50,576 nt of DNA. Origin: Magnetospirillum sp. UT-4. GTDB lineage: Bacteria > Pseudomonadota > Alphaproteobacteria > Rhodospirillales > Magnetospirillaceae. Where the stretch lies: NCBI RefSeq assembly GCF_902729435.1, contig NZ_CACVCG010000054.1:1-50576 (forward strand), given 5' to 3'. The translations under genes and the position numbers were made by a program. This document shows positions 1 through 10,184 of this stretch, piece by piece (within the stretch, counting starts at the first letter, position 1; every line of letters begins with the position of its first letter). Under the pieces are notes generated by a model, which did no database searches, was not told the DNA's origin, and saw nothing but the letters and a program-made list of their open reading frames with translations.

Positions 1-30
1 TGAGGCCCGTGGCACGGCGTTCGTGGCCCG

Positions 31-76
31 CCTCGTCCTTCGAGACGAGCGCTCAGGCGCTCTCCTCAGGGTGAGG
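31..76. repeat. Imperfect inverted intergenic repeat
   Basis: The stretch reads outward from CCTCGTCCTTCGAG to CTCAGGGTGAGG, an imperfect palindrome of the kind scattered between genes in many alphaproteobacteria. It lies in the first 161 bases, where I see no gene. It may be the remnant of an intergenic element behind a gene that ends before the window. Confidence 0.4.
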
Positions 77-161
77 CTACGGATGGGGGGTGACATAAGG
101 CCTTCGTACCGACCTTGGTCAGCCCTGGCCCCCCTCCACGCGGGCAGCCATATCATTCCCT

Positions 162-1145
162 ATGCGAAAGCCGTCCCGTTCCGTCGCCGTCTGGCTGTTC
201 GCCATTGCCGCCATGGTGGCGGCGATGGTGGCGCTGGGCGGGCTGACGCGGCTGACCGGGTCGGGGTTGTCCATGGTGGAATGGCAGCCCCACCACCTGC
301 TGCCGCCGCTGACCGAGGCCGAGTGGCGCGAGGCCTTCGCCGCCTACCGCACCAGCCCGCAATACCGTCTGGTCAATGCCGGCATGGATCTGGCCGGCTT
401 CCAGGGCATCTTCTGGCTGGAATATCTGCATCGCCTGTGGGGCCGTCTGATGGGTTTCGCCTTCGCCCTGCCGCTGGCGCTGTTCGTGGCGCTGGGCCTG
501 GTGCGCGGACGGCTGCTGCGGCGCCTGCTGCTGCTGCTGGCTCTGGGGGCGACGCAGGGGCTGCTGGGCTGGTTGATGGTGGCGAGCGGGCTGGTCGACC
601 GGCCGCAGGTGAGCCATTTCCGCCTCGCCGCCCATCTGCTGCTGGCCCTGGGCCTGCTGGCGGCGCTGCTGTGGACCGCCCTTGATCTGGTCGCCGGCCC
701 CCCGGCGGCCGGAGCCCGCCTGCGCCGCGCGCTGGCGGCGGTGCTCGGCCTGGCCTTCGCCACCATGGCCTGGGGAGCGATGGTGGCCGGGCTCGGCGCT
801 GGCCTGGTCAATCCCACCTTCCCGCTGATGGATGGCGGCCTGTTCCCGCTGGGCGGGCTGGTCCTTGAACCGCCCCTGCTCAACGCCGTCGCCACTCCGG
901 CGGCGGTGCAGTACGTGCACCGGGTGCTGGCCCTCACCCTGGTCGCCTGCCTCACCCTGCTCGCCTTGTGGAGCGGCAGTGCACGGGTGCGGGCGGCCGC
1001 CGCCCTGGCCTGGGCTCAGGCCGGCCTGGGCATCGCCACCCTGCTGGGCGGCGTGCCCGTCGCCCTGGCCGCGCTGCATCAGATGGGGGCGGTGGCGCTG
1101 CTGGCTCTGCTAGTATGGGCGCTCCACAGCGTCAGGACCGGATAG
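162..1145 (+). CDS. ctaA: Heme A synthase (COX15/CtaA family)
   Basis: Converts heme O to heme A in the inner membrane for aa3-type cytochrome oxidase (family knowledge). The 327-residue product is almost entirely hydrophobic, with about eight membrane segments. It carries the family signatures GGLTRLTGSGLSMVEW near residue 26 and IFWLEYLHRLWGR near residue 86. Histidines that fit the heme ligands are seen in EYLHR, VSHFRLAAHL, VQYVHRVL and ALHQMG. The length is typical. The ATG gives a hydrophobic first helix directly after a basic n-region. The stop codon abuts the ATG of the following peptidase, so the two are probably co-transcribed. No cytochrome oxidase subunit is visible in the window. 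Confidence 0.93.
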   Translation: MRKPSRSVAVWLFAIAAMVAAMVALGGLTRLTGSGLSMVEWQPHHLLPPLTEAEWREAFAAYRTSPQYRLVNAGMDLAGFQGIFWLEYLHRLWGRLMGFAFALPLALFVALGLVRGRLLRRLLLLLALGATQGLLGWLMVASGLVDRPQVSHFRLAAHLLLALGLLAALLWTALDLVAGPPAAGARLRRALAAVLGLAFATMAWGAMVAGLGAGLVNPTFPLMDGGLFPLGGLVLEPPLLNAVATPAAVQYVHRVLALTLVACLTLLALWSGSARVRAAAALAWAQAGLGIATLLGGVPVALAALHQMGAVALLALLVWALHSVRTG

Positions 1146-1937
<792 letters not shown>

Positions 1938-1953
1938 CGAAAGAAAGGCAGTG

Positions 1954-2029
1954 CACCACAAAGACACAAAGGTGACGAAGGACCATGAAGAGATATTTAG
2001 CTCTTCGTGACCTTTGTGTCTTTGTGGTG
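1954..2029. repeat. Long hairpin repeat, 27-bp arms
   Basis: The left arm 1954-1980 (CACCACAAAGACACAAAGGT...) and right arm 2003-2029 are reverse complements over 27 bp with one mismatch, around a 22-base loop. No T-run follows, so it is not a standard intrinsic terminator, although a transcript of the peptidase gene would fold here. The low-GC, A-rich arm is unlike the surrounding DNA and resembles dispersed repeats containing CTTTGTGTCTTTGTGG in other bacteria (from memory). Confidence 0.8.
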
Positions 2030-2074
2030 AAAATCAGCCCGCTAATAGCCCACGGAAAAACTTCCATTTTTCTT

Positions 2075-2179
2075 CCGTCATTCCCGCGCAGGCGGGAATC
2101 CATGCTTCAGCACACGACATAATGCGGTCAGACCGTCATATTGCCCCAACATGGGCCCCCGCCTTCGCGGGGGTGACGG
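2075..2179. repeat. 105-bp dispersed palindromic repeat, copy 1
   Basis: It has outer ends CCGTCATTCCCGC...GCGGGAATCCATG and CATGGGCCCCCGCCTTCGCGGGGGTGACGG, each with its own small hairpin in opposite orientation. The 55-base middle matches, in reverse complement, the middle of the copy at 10033-10137, which is also 105 bp. This is a REPIN-like layout, two inverted REP hairpins bracketing a spacer. The gene-free stretch 1938-2211 is filled by this repeat and the hairpin at 1954-2029. Confidence 0.75.
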
Positions 2180-2211
2180 AACAGAGGGTTGCAAGCAGTG
2201 TCTGCGGCCCG

Positions 2212-2475
2212 CTAGGCCATTTTCTTCAGCTGCCACAGCGCCACCGCGATGGCGACGGGGGCGAGCCAGGCCAGCGGCAGCGCGGTGAGGTCGGCGCGGG
2301 TCTGGACCTTCAGCACGATGGCGAACAAGGCCAGGGCCACCGCCGTCAGGGCCAGGGTGCCGAAGGCGGTCTTGCCCTTGGGGTAGCCGGCCTTCAGCAG
2401 GACCACCGGGGTGCCGACCAGGGCCAGCAGGAAGGCCACCGGCAAGGCGAGGAAGTTGATCTCGTCGAATCCCAC
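2212..2475 (-). CDS. Small two-helix membrane protein, unknown
   Basis: 87 residues, read from a GTG at 2475 that is preceded by GGAG at a suitable distance. An upstream ATG in the same frame would run into the HD-GYP gene and give a basic, non-hydrophobic extension, so I reject it. Two hydrophobic segments (about 8-25 and 40-56), a third shorter one near 67-83, and the C-terminus LKKMA are visible. It begins 7 bases after the HD-GYP gene ends, so it is probably its operon partner. I do not recognise a family. Confidence 0.65.
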   Translation of the reverse strand: MGFDEINFLALPVAFLLALVGTPVVLLKAGYPKGKTAFGTLALTAVALALFAIVLKVQTRADLTALPLAWLAPVAIAVALWQLKKMA

Positions 2476-2482
2476 GGTCGTT

Positions 2483-4255
2483 CTACTCCGCGGCCTTGGG
2501 CAGGTAGACCGAGATGTCCACCTCGTCGATCTGCGAGGGCTTGAGATACTTCTCGGCATAATCCTTCCACACGCCCGAACGCAGGAACAGCAGCCACAGT
2601 TCGGGGTCGATGTGGGCGTCCTTGACCATGAACGACATGATCTTGAGGGATTCCGACAGGGTCTTGGGCTTCTTGTAGGGGCGGTCGGCGGCGGTCAGCG
2701 CCTCGAAGATGTCGGCGATGGCCATCATCCGGGCCGGCAGGCTCATGTCGTCGCGCTTCAGGCCCTTGGGATAGCCGGTGCCGTCCATCTTCTCGTGGTG
2801 GCCGCCGGCCCATTCCGGCACCCGGGCCAGGTTCTTGGGGAAGGGCAGGGCCTTCAGCATCAGGATGGTCTGGGTGATGTGCTCGTTGATCTTGAAGCGG
2901 TCCTCGGCGGTCAGGGTGCCGCGGCCGATGGCCAGGTTGTACATCTCGCCCAGATTGTACTTCTGGGCGCAGGGCCGCATGCTGAAGCCCTCCTCGTCGT
3001 AGCGGGAGAGGTCGAAGGCCACTTCGTGCGGGACGACGTGCCAGGCCTTGTCGGACAGCAGCTTTTCGACCACCGGCGGCTTGGGCTCGTCGCCGGTGCG
3101 CCGCCGCATCTCGTCCAGGGACAGCCCCAGGGTGTCGTCCAGGGTGCGCACCCAGGTGGTCTCGGCGATGGTCTTCAGACGCTCGACCCGCTCGGGGGCC
3201 ATGAACTCGCCGCCGACGTTGCACTCGGCGACGAAGGCGAAGTCGTCGTCGAGCCTGGTCAGGCGCTCCTCCATGCGGGTCTTCAGCGTTTCCTCGGGCT
3301 CGTCGCCGGCGACCACGCCCTCCAGGTACTCGATCACCGCGTCGCGCTTCAGCACCTCGAAGCGCATGCGCACCTCGTGGATGCGGTTGTAGATGGTCTC
3401 GAGCTTGGTCGCCTTGTCGACGATGTATTCGGGCGTCGTCACCTTGCCGCAATCGTGCAGGCCGGCGGCGACCTCCAGCTCGTACCACTCGTCCTCGGTG
3501 AGGTCGAAATCGGCGTAGGGTCCCTCGGCCTGCTCGCAGGCCGCCTTGGCCAGCATGAAGGTGAGCTCCGGGACACGGTTGCAGTGGCCGCCGGTATAGG
3601 GGCTCTTGGCGTCGATCGATCCGGCGATGACCTGGATGAAGCTCTTGAACAGGTGCTTCTGGGCCTCGATCAGGCGCTGGTTGTCCAGCGCCACCGCGGC
3701 CTGGCTGGTCAGGGCCTCGATCAGCGGGGTGATGTCGTTGCCGAAGGCGACCACGTTGTTCTTGCGGTCGCGGGCGTTGATCAGCTGCAGGACGCCGATC
3801 ACCTCGTTCTCGTAGTTCTTCAACGGCACCGTCAGGAACGATTTCGAGCGGTAGCCGGTCTTGGCGTCGAAGGCCTTGGTGCCGGAGAAGTCGAACTTGT
3901 CCACGTCGTAGGCGTCGGCGATGTTCACCGTGCTGCCCGACAGGGCGCAGTAGCTCGACACGTTCTTGTGGTTGGGATTGCCCTGCTCGTCGTGGAGCTT
4001 CAGCGGCGGGAACGGAATGGCCTTGCCGGTGGTTCCACCCATGGCGACGTCCAGGGTGTCGTTCAGCATGATCTCGAACCGGAGACCATCCTTGTTCTCG
4101 GTGACCAGATAGAGGGTGCCGCCATCGGCGTTGGCCATGGACTTGGCGCCCAGCAGGATCTTCTCCATCAGCCGGTTGTGGTTGCGCTCGGCGGACAGGG
4201 CGATGCCCAGTTCGATGAGCGTGCGGTAACGCTGCTCCTGTGACGCGGCGGCCAT
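2483..4255 (-). CDS. GAF and HD-GYP domain protein (putative c-di-GMP phosphodiesterase)
   Basis: 590 residues starting [10 protein letters not shown]. An upstream in-frame ATG adds 23 basic residues and is less likely. The N-terminal ~190 residues form a GAF sensor domain. The rest is an HD-GYP phosphohydrolase: the metal-binding HD in GLHDCGK, an internal His in INEHITQT, and the signature [19 protein letters not shown] enzymes hydrolyse cyclic di-GMP. Unlike minimal HD-GYP domains, about 180 residues rich in acidic and basic residues separate the HD motif from the GYP block, an insertion of unknown role. There is no signal peptide or membrane segment, so it is probably cytosolic. Confidence 0.88.
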   Translation of the reverse strand: MAAASQEQRYRTLIELGIALSAERNHNRLMEKILLGAKSMANADGGTLYLVTENKDGLRFEIMLNDTLDVAMGGTTGKAIPFPPLKLHDEQGNPNHKNVSSYCALSGSTVNIADAYDVDKFDFSGTKAFDAKTGYRSKSFLTVPLKNYENEVIGVLQLINARDRKNNVVAFGNDITPLIEALTSQAAVALDNQRLIEAQKHLFKSFIQVIAGSIDAKSPYTGGHCNRVPELTFMLAKAACEQAEGPYADFDLTEDEWYELEVAAGLHDCGKVTTPEYIVDKATKLETIYNRIHEVRMRFEVLKRDAVIEYLEGVVAGDEPEETLKTRMEERLTRLDDDFAFVAECNVGGEFMAPERVERLKTIAETTWVRTLDDTLGLSLDEMRRRTGDEPKPPVVEKLLSDKAWHVVPHEVAFDLSRYDEEGFSMRPCAQKYNLGEMYNLAIGRGTLTAEDRFKINEHITQTILMLKALPFPKNLARVPEWAGGHHEKMDGTGYPKGLKRDDMSLPARMMAIADIFEALTAADRPYKKPKTLSESLKIMSFMVKDAHIDPELWLLFLRSGVWKDYAEKYLKPSQIDEVDISVYLPKAAE

Positions 4256-4379
4256 GTGCGCGGTTCCCTCGGTCCGACCCCCTGATGTGCGTTTCAGCCT
4301 AGCGCCAAAACGACCGCGCTCCAAGCCTCAGTGTGGCGTAGGGTTGACGCCCGATGCCGCTTGGGCTTCCCTGGGGGCA

Positions 4380-5909
4380 ATGACGGAGGACGCCGTGGCC
4401 TATTCTTCCCTGCGCGAGTTCATGCAACGGCTTGAGGCCGCCGGCCGGCTGGTGCGCGTGCCTGCGCCGGTGTCGCCGCACCTGGAGATGACCGAAATCC
4501 AGACCCGCCTGCTGGCCGAGCGGGGACCGGCGGTGCTGTTCGAGGATGTGCGCAAGTCGGACGGCTCGAAATACCCCATGCCGGTGCTGGTCAACCTGTT
4601 CGGCACCGTCGAGCGGGTGGCCTGGGGCATGGGCCGCGAGCCCGGGCAGCTGCGCGAGGTCGGCGAGACCCTGGCCTTCCTCAAGCAGCCCGAGCCGCCC
4701 GGCGGCCTGCGCGAGGCCATGGGCATGCTGCCGCTGGTCAGGACCGTGATGGCCATGAAGCCGAAGACCGTCGGCTCCGCCCCGTGCCAGCAGGTGATCT
4801 ACCAGGGTGACGACGTCGATCTCTCCATGCTGCCGATCCAGGGCTGCTGGCCGGGCGAGCCGGCGCCGCTGATCACCTGGCCGCTGGTGGTGACGCAAGG
4901 ACCCAATCCCGACGGCGACAAGCGCGACGCCTTCAACCTGGGCATCTACCGCATGCAGGTGACGGGCCGGAACACCACCCTGATGCGCTGGCTGAAGCAC
5001 CGCGGCGGCGCCCAGCAGTTCCGCCGCTGGGTGGCCGAGGGCAGGGGGCCGATGCCGGCGGCGGTGGTCATCGGCGCCGATCCCGCCACCATCATCGCGG
5101 CGGTGACGCCGGTGCCCGAGACCCTGTCGGAATACCAGTTCGCCGGCCTGCTGCGCGGCGCCAAGGTGGAGCTGGCCGAGTGCCGGACGGTGCCGCTGAA
5201 GGTGCCGGCCGAGGCCGAGATCGTGCTCGAGGGCCACGTCATGCCCGACGAGACCGGACCGGAAGGCCCCTACGGCGACCACACCGGCTATTACAACAAC
5301 GTCGAGGACTTCCCGGTCTTCCGCGTGTCGGCCGTCACCATGCGCCGCGACCCGGTCTACCTCTCCACCTTCACTGGCCGCCCGCCGGACGAGCCATCGG
5401 TGCTGGGCGAGGCGCTGAACGAGGTGTTCATCCCGCTGCTGACCCAGCAATTCCCCGAGATCGTCGATTTCTGGCTGCCGCCCGAGGGCTGTTCCTACCG
5501 CATCGCGGTGGTGAGCATCAAAAAGAGCTATCCCGGCCACGCCAAGCGGGTGATGTTCGGCATCTGGAGCTTCCTCAAGCAGTTCATGTACACCAAGTTC
5601 GTCATCGTGGTGGACGACGACATCGACTGCCGCGACTGGAAGGACGTCATGTGGGCCATCTCCACCCGCATGGACCCGGCCCGCGACATCACCGTGGTCG
5701 AGGGCACCCCCATCGACTACCTGGACTTCGCCAGCCCGGAAAGCGGCCTGGGCGGCAAACTCGGCCTGGACGCCACCAACAAGTGGCCGCCCGAGACCAA
5801 GCGGGAGTGGGGCACCAAGATCCGCATGGCCGACGACATGGTCGAGCAGGTGACGCGGCGCTGGTCCGAATACGGCCTGCCCGGCGCCGGCCGGCCGATC
5901 TGGAAGTGA
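4380..5909 (+). CDS. ubiD: UbiD-family prenylated-FMN decarboxylase
   Basis: 509 residues from ATG 4380; the frame is open further upstream but without family-like sequence. The family acts with prenylated FMN made by UbiX. The best fit is 3-octaprenyl-4-hydroxybenzoate decarboxylation in ubiquinone synthesis. Seen: the N-terminal pattern [27 protein letters not shown], the conserved [12 protein letters not shown] block near residue 298, and the C-terminal [13 protein letters not shown]. Length and order match UbiD proper (E. coli about 497 residues). No ubiX is visible in the window, so an aromatic-acid decarboxylase role cannot be excluded. It is divergent from the HD-GYP gene. Confidence 0.88.
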   Translation: MTEDAVAYSSLREFMQRLEAAGRLVRVPAPVSPHLEMTEIQTRLLAERGPAVLFEDVRKSDGSKYPMPVLVNLFGTVERVAWGMGREPGQLREVGETLAFLKQPEPPGGLREAMGMLPLVRTVMAMKPKTVGSAPCQQVIYQGDDVDLSMLPIQGCWPGEPAPLITWPLVVTQGPNPDGDKRDAFNLGIYRMQVTGRNTTLMRWLKHRGGAQQFRRWVAEGRGPMPAAVVIGADPATIIAAVTPVPETLSEYQFAGLLRGAKVELAECRTVPLKVPAEAEIVLEGHVMPDETGPEGPYGDHTGYYNNVEDFPVFRVSAVTMRRDPVYLSTFTGRPPDEPSVLGEALNEVFIPLLTQQFPEIVDFWLPPEGCSYRIAVVSIKKSYPGHAKRVMFGIWSFLKQFMYTKFVIVVDDDIDCRDWKDVMWAISTRMDPARDITVVEGTPIDYLDFASPESGLGGKLGLDATNKWPPETKREWGTKIRMADDMVEQVTRRWSEYGLPGAGRPIWK

Positions 5910-5911
5910 CC

Positions 5912-6004
5912 ATGTCCGAAGGCCCCAAGCTGCTCCTGACCATCCTGTTCTGCCTGAGCCTGTGCGCAATACTGGCGGTCACGGTGCAGTATCTCGCCGG
6001 CTGA
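5912..6004 (+). CDS. 30-residue single-helix membrane peptide
   Basis: The ATG lies two bases after the ubiD stop and opens a 30-codon frame, MSEGPKLLLTILFCLSLCAI and on to YLAG. It has a short hydrophilic start, one membrane helix of about 19 residues with two cysteines, and ends at TGA 6002-6004. The tight spacing suggests translational coupling to ubiD. I do not recognise it; it could be a small membrane partner or a chance frame. The helix quality and spacing favour a real gene. Confidence 0.5.
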   Translation: MSEGPKLLLTILFCLSLCAILAVTVQYLAG

Positions 6005-6080
6005 AACCTCCTTGTCGTCTTGGCCGGACAGGCATAGCCTGTTCGGGTCAATTCCATGACGGAAGCAAAGGGGGGACGTC

Positions 6081-7598
6081 ATGTTCGAGGCCGCCGAACT
6101 GGGCCGCAAGGTCAGCCGCGATGATTTCGACGCCATGGCGATGACGCTGCGGACGGAACTGCTGGATCTGCAGCAGCGTCTGCGCTCCGCCGACTTTCCC
6201 GTCATCATCGTGTTCGCCGGGGTCGACGGGGCCGGCAAGAACGAGACCGTCAATCTGCTGAACGAATGGATGGACCCGCGCTGGATCGACACCCGCGCCT
6301 ATGGCCGACCGTCAGAGGAGGAGCGCGAGCGCCCCGGATATTGGCGGTATTGGCGCGACCTGCCGGCCAAGGGCAAGATCGGCCTGTTCCTGTCGTCGTG
6401 GTACCATCCGCCGCTGGTCGACCGGGTCTATGGCCGCATCTCGGTGGCCGAGATGGACGAGCAACTGGAACGGGTGGTCCGCTTCGAGAAGACCTTGGCC
6501 GACGAAGGCGCGCTGATCCTCAAGTTCTGGATGCACCTGTCGGAGAAGGCGCAGAAGAAGCGCCTGAAGAAGCTCGAGGAAGACCCGCTCACCGCGTGGC
6601 AGGTGACCGAAACCGACTGGAAGCACTGGAAGCTCTACAACAAGTTCGCCGGCGCCGCCGAGCGCCTCATCATGCACACCTCGAAAAGCCACGCCATGTG
6701 GCACATCGTCGAGGGCGCCGACGCCCGCTACCGCTACACCGTGGTGCTGAACACGGTGAAGGAGGCCATCCTGCGCCACCTGGAGGCGCGCGAGGTGGCC
6801 AAGAAGGTGGCGGCGGAGATGAAGAAGCCGGGCAAGGCCAAGGCGGCCAAGCCGAAGCCGCTGACCGGCCAGCCCTCGATCCTGTCCTCGCTGGACATGA
6901 CCCAGACGCTGGAGGGGGCCGACTACAACCGACGCCTGCAGGAGCAGCGCGGCCGTCTGGCCCAGCTGCATCACCGCGCCAAGGAGGCCGGGGTCTCCAC
7001 CGTGCTGATGTTCGAGGGCTGGGACGCCGCCGGCAAGGGCGGCACCATCCGCCGCCTGACCAACGCCATCAACGCGCGCGACTATCAGGTCATCCCCATC
7101 GCCGCCCCCACCGAGGAGGAGCGGGCCCAGCACTACATGTGGCGGTTCTGGCGCCATCTGTCGCGGGCCGGCCGCGTCACCATCTTCGACCGCTCGTGGT
7201 ACGGCCGGGTGCTGGTGGAACGGGTCGAGGGCTTCTGCTCCGAGGAAGCCTGGCGCCGCGCCTACGGCGAGATCAACGATTTCGAGGAGCAGATCGTCGA
7301 GGCCGGCCACGTGCTGTGCAAGTTCTGGCTGCACATCACCTCGGAGGAGCAGCTGGCCCGCTTCACCCAGCGCGGCGAGATCGAATACAAGAAGTGGAAG
7401 CTGACCGACGAGGACTGGCGCAACCGCGAGAAGTGGGACGTCTACGAATCGGCGGTCAACGACATGGTCGAGCAGACCTCGACCCGCATCGCCCCGTGGA
7501 CCCTGGTCGAAGCCAATTCCAAGCCGTTCGCCCGCGTCAAGGTGCTGACCACGGTGTGCGATGCGCTCGAGGCGGCACTGAAGCGGAAGAAGGGCTGA
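6081..7598 (+). CDS. pap: Polyphosphate:AMP phosphotransferase, two PPK2 domains
   Basis: 505 residues made of two tandem PPK2 domains (about 10-240 and 275-500), the layout of the class II enzyme that makes ADP from AMP using polyphosphate. The first Walker A-like loop is GVDGAGKN at 47-54, the second GWDAAGKGG near 312-320. Each domain also has a lid with conserved W-R-F/Y residues (GYWRYWRDLP; HYMWRFWRHL) and a Walker B-like region (FDRSWYGRVLVERVEGF in the second only). The first domain has LSSWYHPPLVDRVYG in the same place, with Ser for Asp, consistent with the C-terminal domain being the catalytic one. The ATG follows GGGGGACGTC at a normal SD distance. Confidence 0.93.
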   Translation: MFEAAELGRKVSRDDFDAMAMTLRTELLDLQQRLRSADFPVIIVFAGVDGAGKNETVNLLNEWMDPRWIDTRAYGRPSEEERERPGYWRYWRDLPAKGKIGLFLSSWYHPPLVDRVYGRISVAEMDEQLERVVRFEKTLADEGALILKFWMHLSEKAQKKRLKKLEEDPLTAWQVTETDWKHWKLYNKFAGAAERLIMHTSKSHAMWHIVEGADARYRYTVVLNTVKEAILRHLEAREVAKKVAAEMKKPGKAKAAKPKPLTGQPSILSSLDMTQTLEGADYNRRLQEQRGRLAQLHHRAKEAGVSTVLMFEGWDAAGKGGTIRRLTNAINARDYQVIPIAAPTEEERAQHYMWRFWRHLSRAGRVTIFDRSWYGRVLVERVEGFCSEEAWRRAYGEINDFEEQIVEAGHVLCKFWLHITSEEQLARFTQRGEIEYKKWKLTDEDWRNREKWDVYESAVNDMVEQTSTRIAPWTLVEANSKPFARVKVLTTVCDALEAALKRKKG

Positions 7599-7728
7599 TC
7601 CCGGGTCTTACCCTATGGTTGAGTTGCCCGCCGGGTTCTCCAGCACTTTTCGGTGTGGCATCGTCATAGTCCGCTAGTTGAGCACATGCCAAGATGTCCC
7701 CCACGGGCAATGCCGGGGGAGGACTAGG

Positions 7729-7850
7729 GCGTGTTCCGTTCAAACGGAACATGCCCGCGGCCCAAGGGGCCGCGGCCAAGGGCGCGGAACGCGCCCGCCC
7801 GGCGAGGGCTAAACAATCAGACCATGTTCCGTTTGAACGGAACATGGTCT
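7729..7850. repeat. Pair of GTTCCGTT/AACGGAAC palindromes
   Basis: The palindrome at 7729-7754 has arms GTTCCGTT and AACGGAAC around CA. A second at 7819-7850 is perfect over 32 bp (15-bp arms around TG). Because the centres are CA and TG, the two copies point toward each other. The 64 bases between are very GC-rich and contain a smaller palindrome (CGCGGCCCAAGGGGCCGCG). I read this as a compact repeat element. Apart from it and the tRNA promoter, the gene-free stretch 7599-8008 shows nothing I can identify; short frames over the repeats (starting MFRSNGT or MFRLNGT) are by-products of the palindrome. Confidence 0.7.
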
Positions 7851-7971
7851 AGGCATGAGGATTCCGGCGCCGCGGGCCTCGGACGCCATCGCCACCATCG
7901 CCGAGACCATCCGCACGATTAATTCCACCTCGTCGGCATCCGCCACGCCGGCAGGGAAGCCGCCTGATCCT

Positions 7972-7999
7972 TTGTTCGCGCCAGCGCCTGCGCTATAAC
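7972..7999 (+). promoter_or_regulatory. Probable sigma-70 promoter of tRNA-Leu
   Basis: TTGTTC at 7972-7977 and TATAAC at 7994-7999, separated by 16 bases. The -10 box ends 9 bases before the mature tRNA 5' end, as expected for a tRNA gene with a very short leader. Confidence 0.5.
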
Positions 8000-8008
8000 A
8001 GGCGCCGC

Positions 8009-8093
8009 GCGGACGTGGCGAAACCGGTAGACGCAGCGGACTTAAAATCCGTTTTCCTCGGAAGTGGGGGTTCGAGTCCCCCCGTCCGCACCA
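8009..8093 (+). tRNA. tRNA-Leu, anticodon UAA
   Basis: 85 bases including an encoded CCA at 8091-8093. The acceptor stem GCGGACG (8009-8015) pairs with CGTCCGC (8083-8089). The anticodon loop CTTAAAA (8041-8047) sits in a CGGA/TCCG stem, placing TAA at 8043-8045. A variable arm with GTTTTCCTCGGAAG and a T-loop GTTCGAGTC mark it as a class II tRNA. It decodes UUA, a rare codon in this GC-rich genome. Confidence 0.96.
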
Positions 8094-8102
8094 TCTACAG
8101 AT

Positions 8103-8231
8103 TCAGTGCGCCGGTGCCTGGTTCTCCTCCTGCTGCTGCGCCTGCTGCGGCGGCGGATGGTCCATGGTGCTGTCGACCGTGACGATACCGGCGCCCACGA
8201 TGATGGCCAGAATGGGAATCCACAGGAACAT
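8103..8231 (-). CDS. 42-residue single-helix membrane protein, unknown
   Basis: Starts MFLWIPILAIIVGAGIVTVD: one membrane helix at the very N-terminus, then a hydrophilic tail rich in Gln, Glu and Pro (QQAQQQEENQ). GGAGG lies 5 bases before the ATG, a strong SD that decides the start against longer in-frame extensions. It ends 10 bases from the tRNA-Leu 3' end, convergent with it. I do not recognise it. Confidence 0.6.
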   Translation of the reverse strand: MFLWIPILAIIVGAGIVTVDSTMDHPPPQQAQQQEENQAPAH

Positions 8232-8369
8232 GGCATCCTCCGTTTCGCTTGCCTGTGGTGCAAGTGGAGACATCCGCCCGATCCACCCTGCCGCCGACGC
8301 GGTAGGACGCCGCATGCGCGGTCGCGCCGTGCGAGTTCGCGCCGCGCGATTTGGCGGTTGTGGGGGACG

Positions 8370-9476
<1,107 letters not shown>

Positions 9477-9618
9477 TCAAGAAGTACCTGTAATAAAGGG
9501 ATTCTTAACCAACCGCCACCGAAGCGCATGCCCCACAGGGAGGATTGAGCCCCCACCCGCAGGCGCCCAAATGGCGGGCCGGAGCAGTGCACCGCAGCAA
9601 CAGCCCGGAGAAACCGCC

Positions 9619-9996
9619 ATGCCCATCGGACCCCGCGCAAACACCACCTTCTGGCAGGACTGGGTCAATCTGGCCCTTGGCCTCTGGCTGTTCGTTTCGC
9701 CCTGGGTGCTGGGCTATACCGGCCTCGCCGGGGCCGCCACCAATTCCTGGATCCTGGGCATCGCGGTCGCCGCGGTGGCCACCGCGGCGCTGATCAGCTA
9801 CGCCCAGTGGGAGGAATGGCTGAACGCCGTGTTCGGGCTGTGGCTGCTGGTGTCGCCGTGGGTGATCGGCTTCGTCGGCACCGGCGAGGCCTCGGTGGCG
9901 CCGCTGTGGAACCACGTGCTGGTCGGGGTGGCGGTGGCCGTCCTGGCGCTGTGGGACGGGCTGGCGCACGCCAGCGCAGAGCGGGCGCCAATTTAG
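9619..9996 (+). CDS. SPW-repeat integral membrane protein
   Basis: 125 residues from ATG 9619, preceded by GGAG 8 bases upstream; the longer open frame upstream lacks coding character. It has four membrane helices arranged as two copies of an SPW unit: WVNLALGLWLFVSPWVLGY near residues 13-31 and WLNAVFGLWLLVSPWVIGF near 68-86. Each helix pair ends with the Ser-Pro-Trp signature. SPW-repeat proteins are small bacterial membrane proteins of unknown function. It is transcribed divergently from ccrM. Confidence 0.85.
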   Translation: MPIGPRANTTFWQDWVNLALGLWLFVSPWVLGYTGLAGAATNSWILGIAVAAVATAALISYAQWEEWLNAVFGLWLLVSPWVIGFVGTGEASVAPLWNHVLVGVAVAVLALWDGLAHASAERAPI

Positions 9997-10032
9997 CAGG
10001 CTGCGGTAAGACTCTGCTTGCCCTCCTCTACT

Positions 10033-10137
10033 CCGTCACCCCCGCGACGGCGGGGGTCCATGCTGGGGCAATGCCGAGAACTGACCGCACCATATTGTGT
10101 GCCGAGGCATGGATTCCCGCCCTCGCGGGAATGACGG
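10033..10137. repeat. 105-bp dispersed palindromic repeat, copy 2
   Basis: It has the same length and ends as the copy at 2075-2179 but in the opposite orientation. The outer hairpins are CACCCCCGCGACGGCGGGGGT and ATTCCCGCCCTCGCGGGAAT. The spacer CCATGCTGGGGCAATG...GAGGCATGG aligns with the reverse complement of the copy 1 spacer. It fills the gap between the SPW gene and the convergent response regulator. Confidence 0.75.
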
Positions 10138-10184
10138 GATTAAATCGGGATTTTTTCCGCAGCCTGTTAGACAGGGCTACCCGA

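Noticed and set aside
4254-4379. Longer UbiD N-terminus
   Set aside because: The extra 42 residues overlap the divergent HD-GYP start and do not resemble the family; UbiD begins at 4380.
6023-6044. Short palindrome GACAGGCATAGCCTGTTC before pap as an operator
   Set aside because: One short imperfect inverted repeat without a second copy or known regulator; too likely by chance.
7819-7850. Alphaproteobacterial LexA box
   Set aside because: The known site is GTTC-N7-GTTC as a direct repeat; here the arms are a palindrome with different spacing.
7737-7922. Small genes starting MFRSNGT / MFRLNGT on both strands
   Set aside because: They arise from the palindrome itself, lack an SD and have no further coding features.
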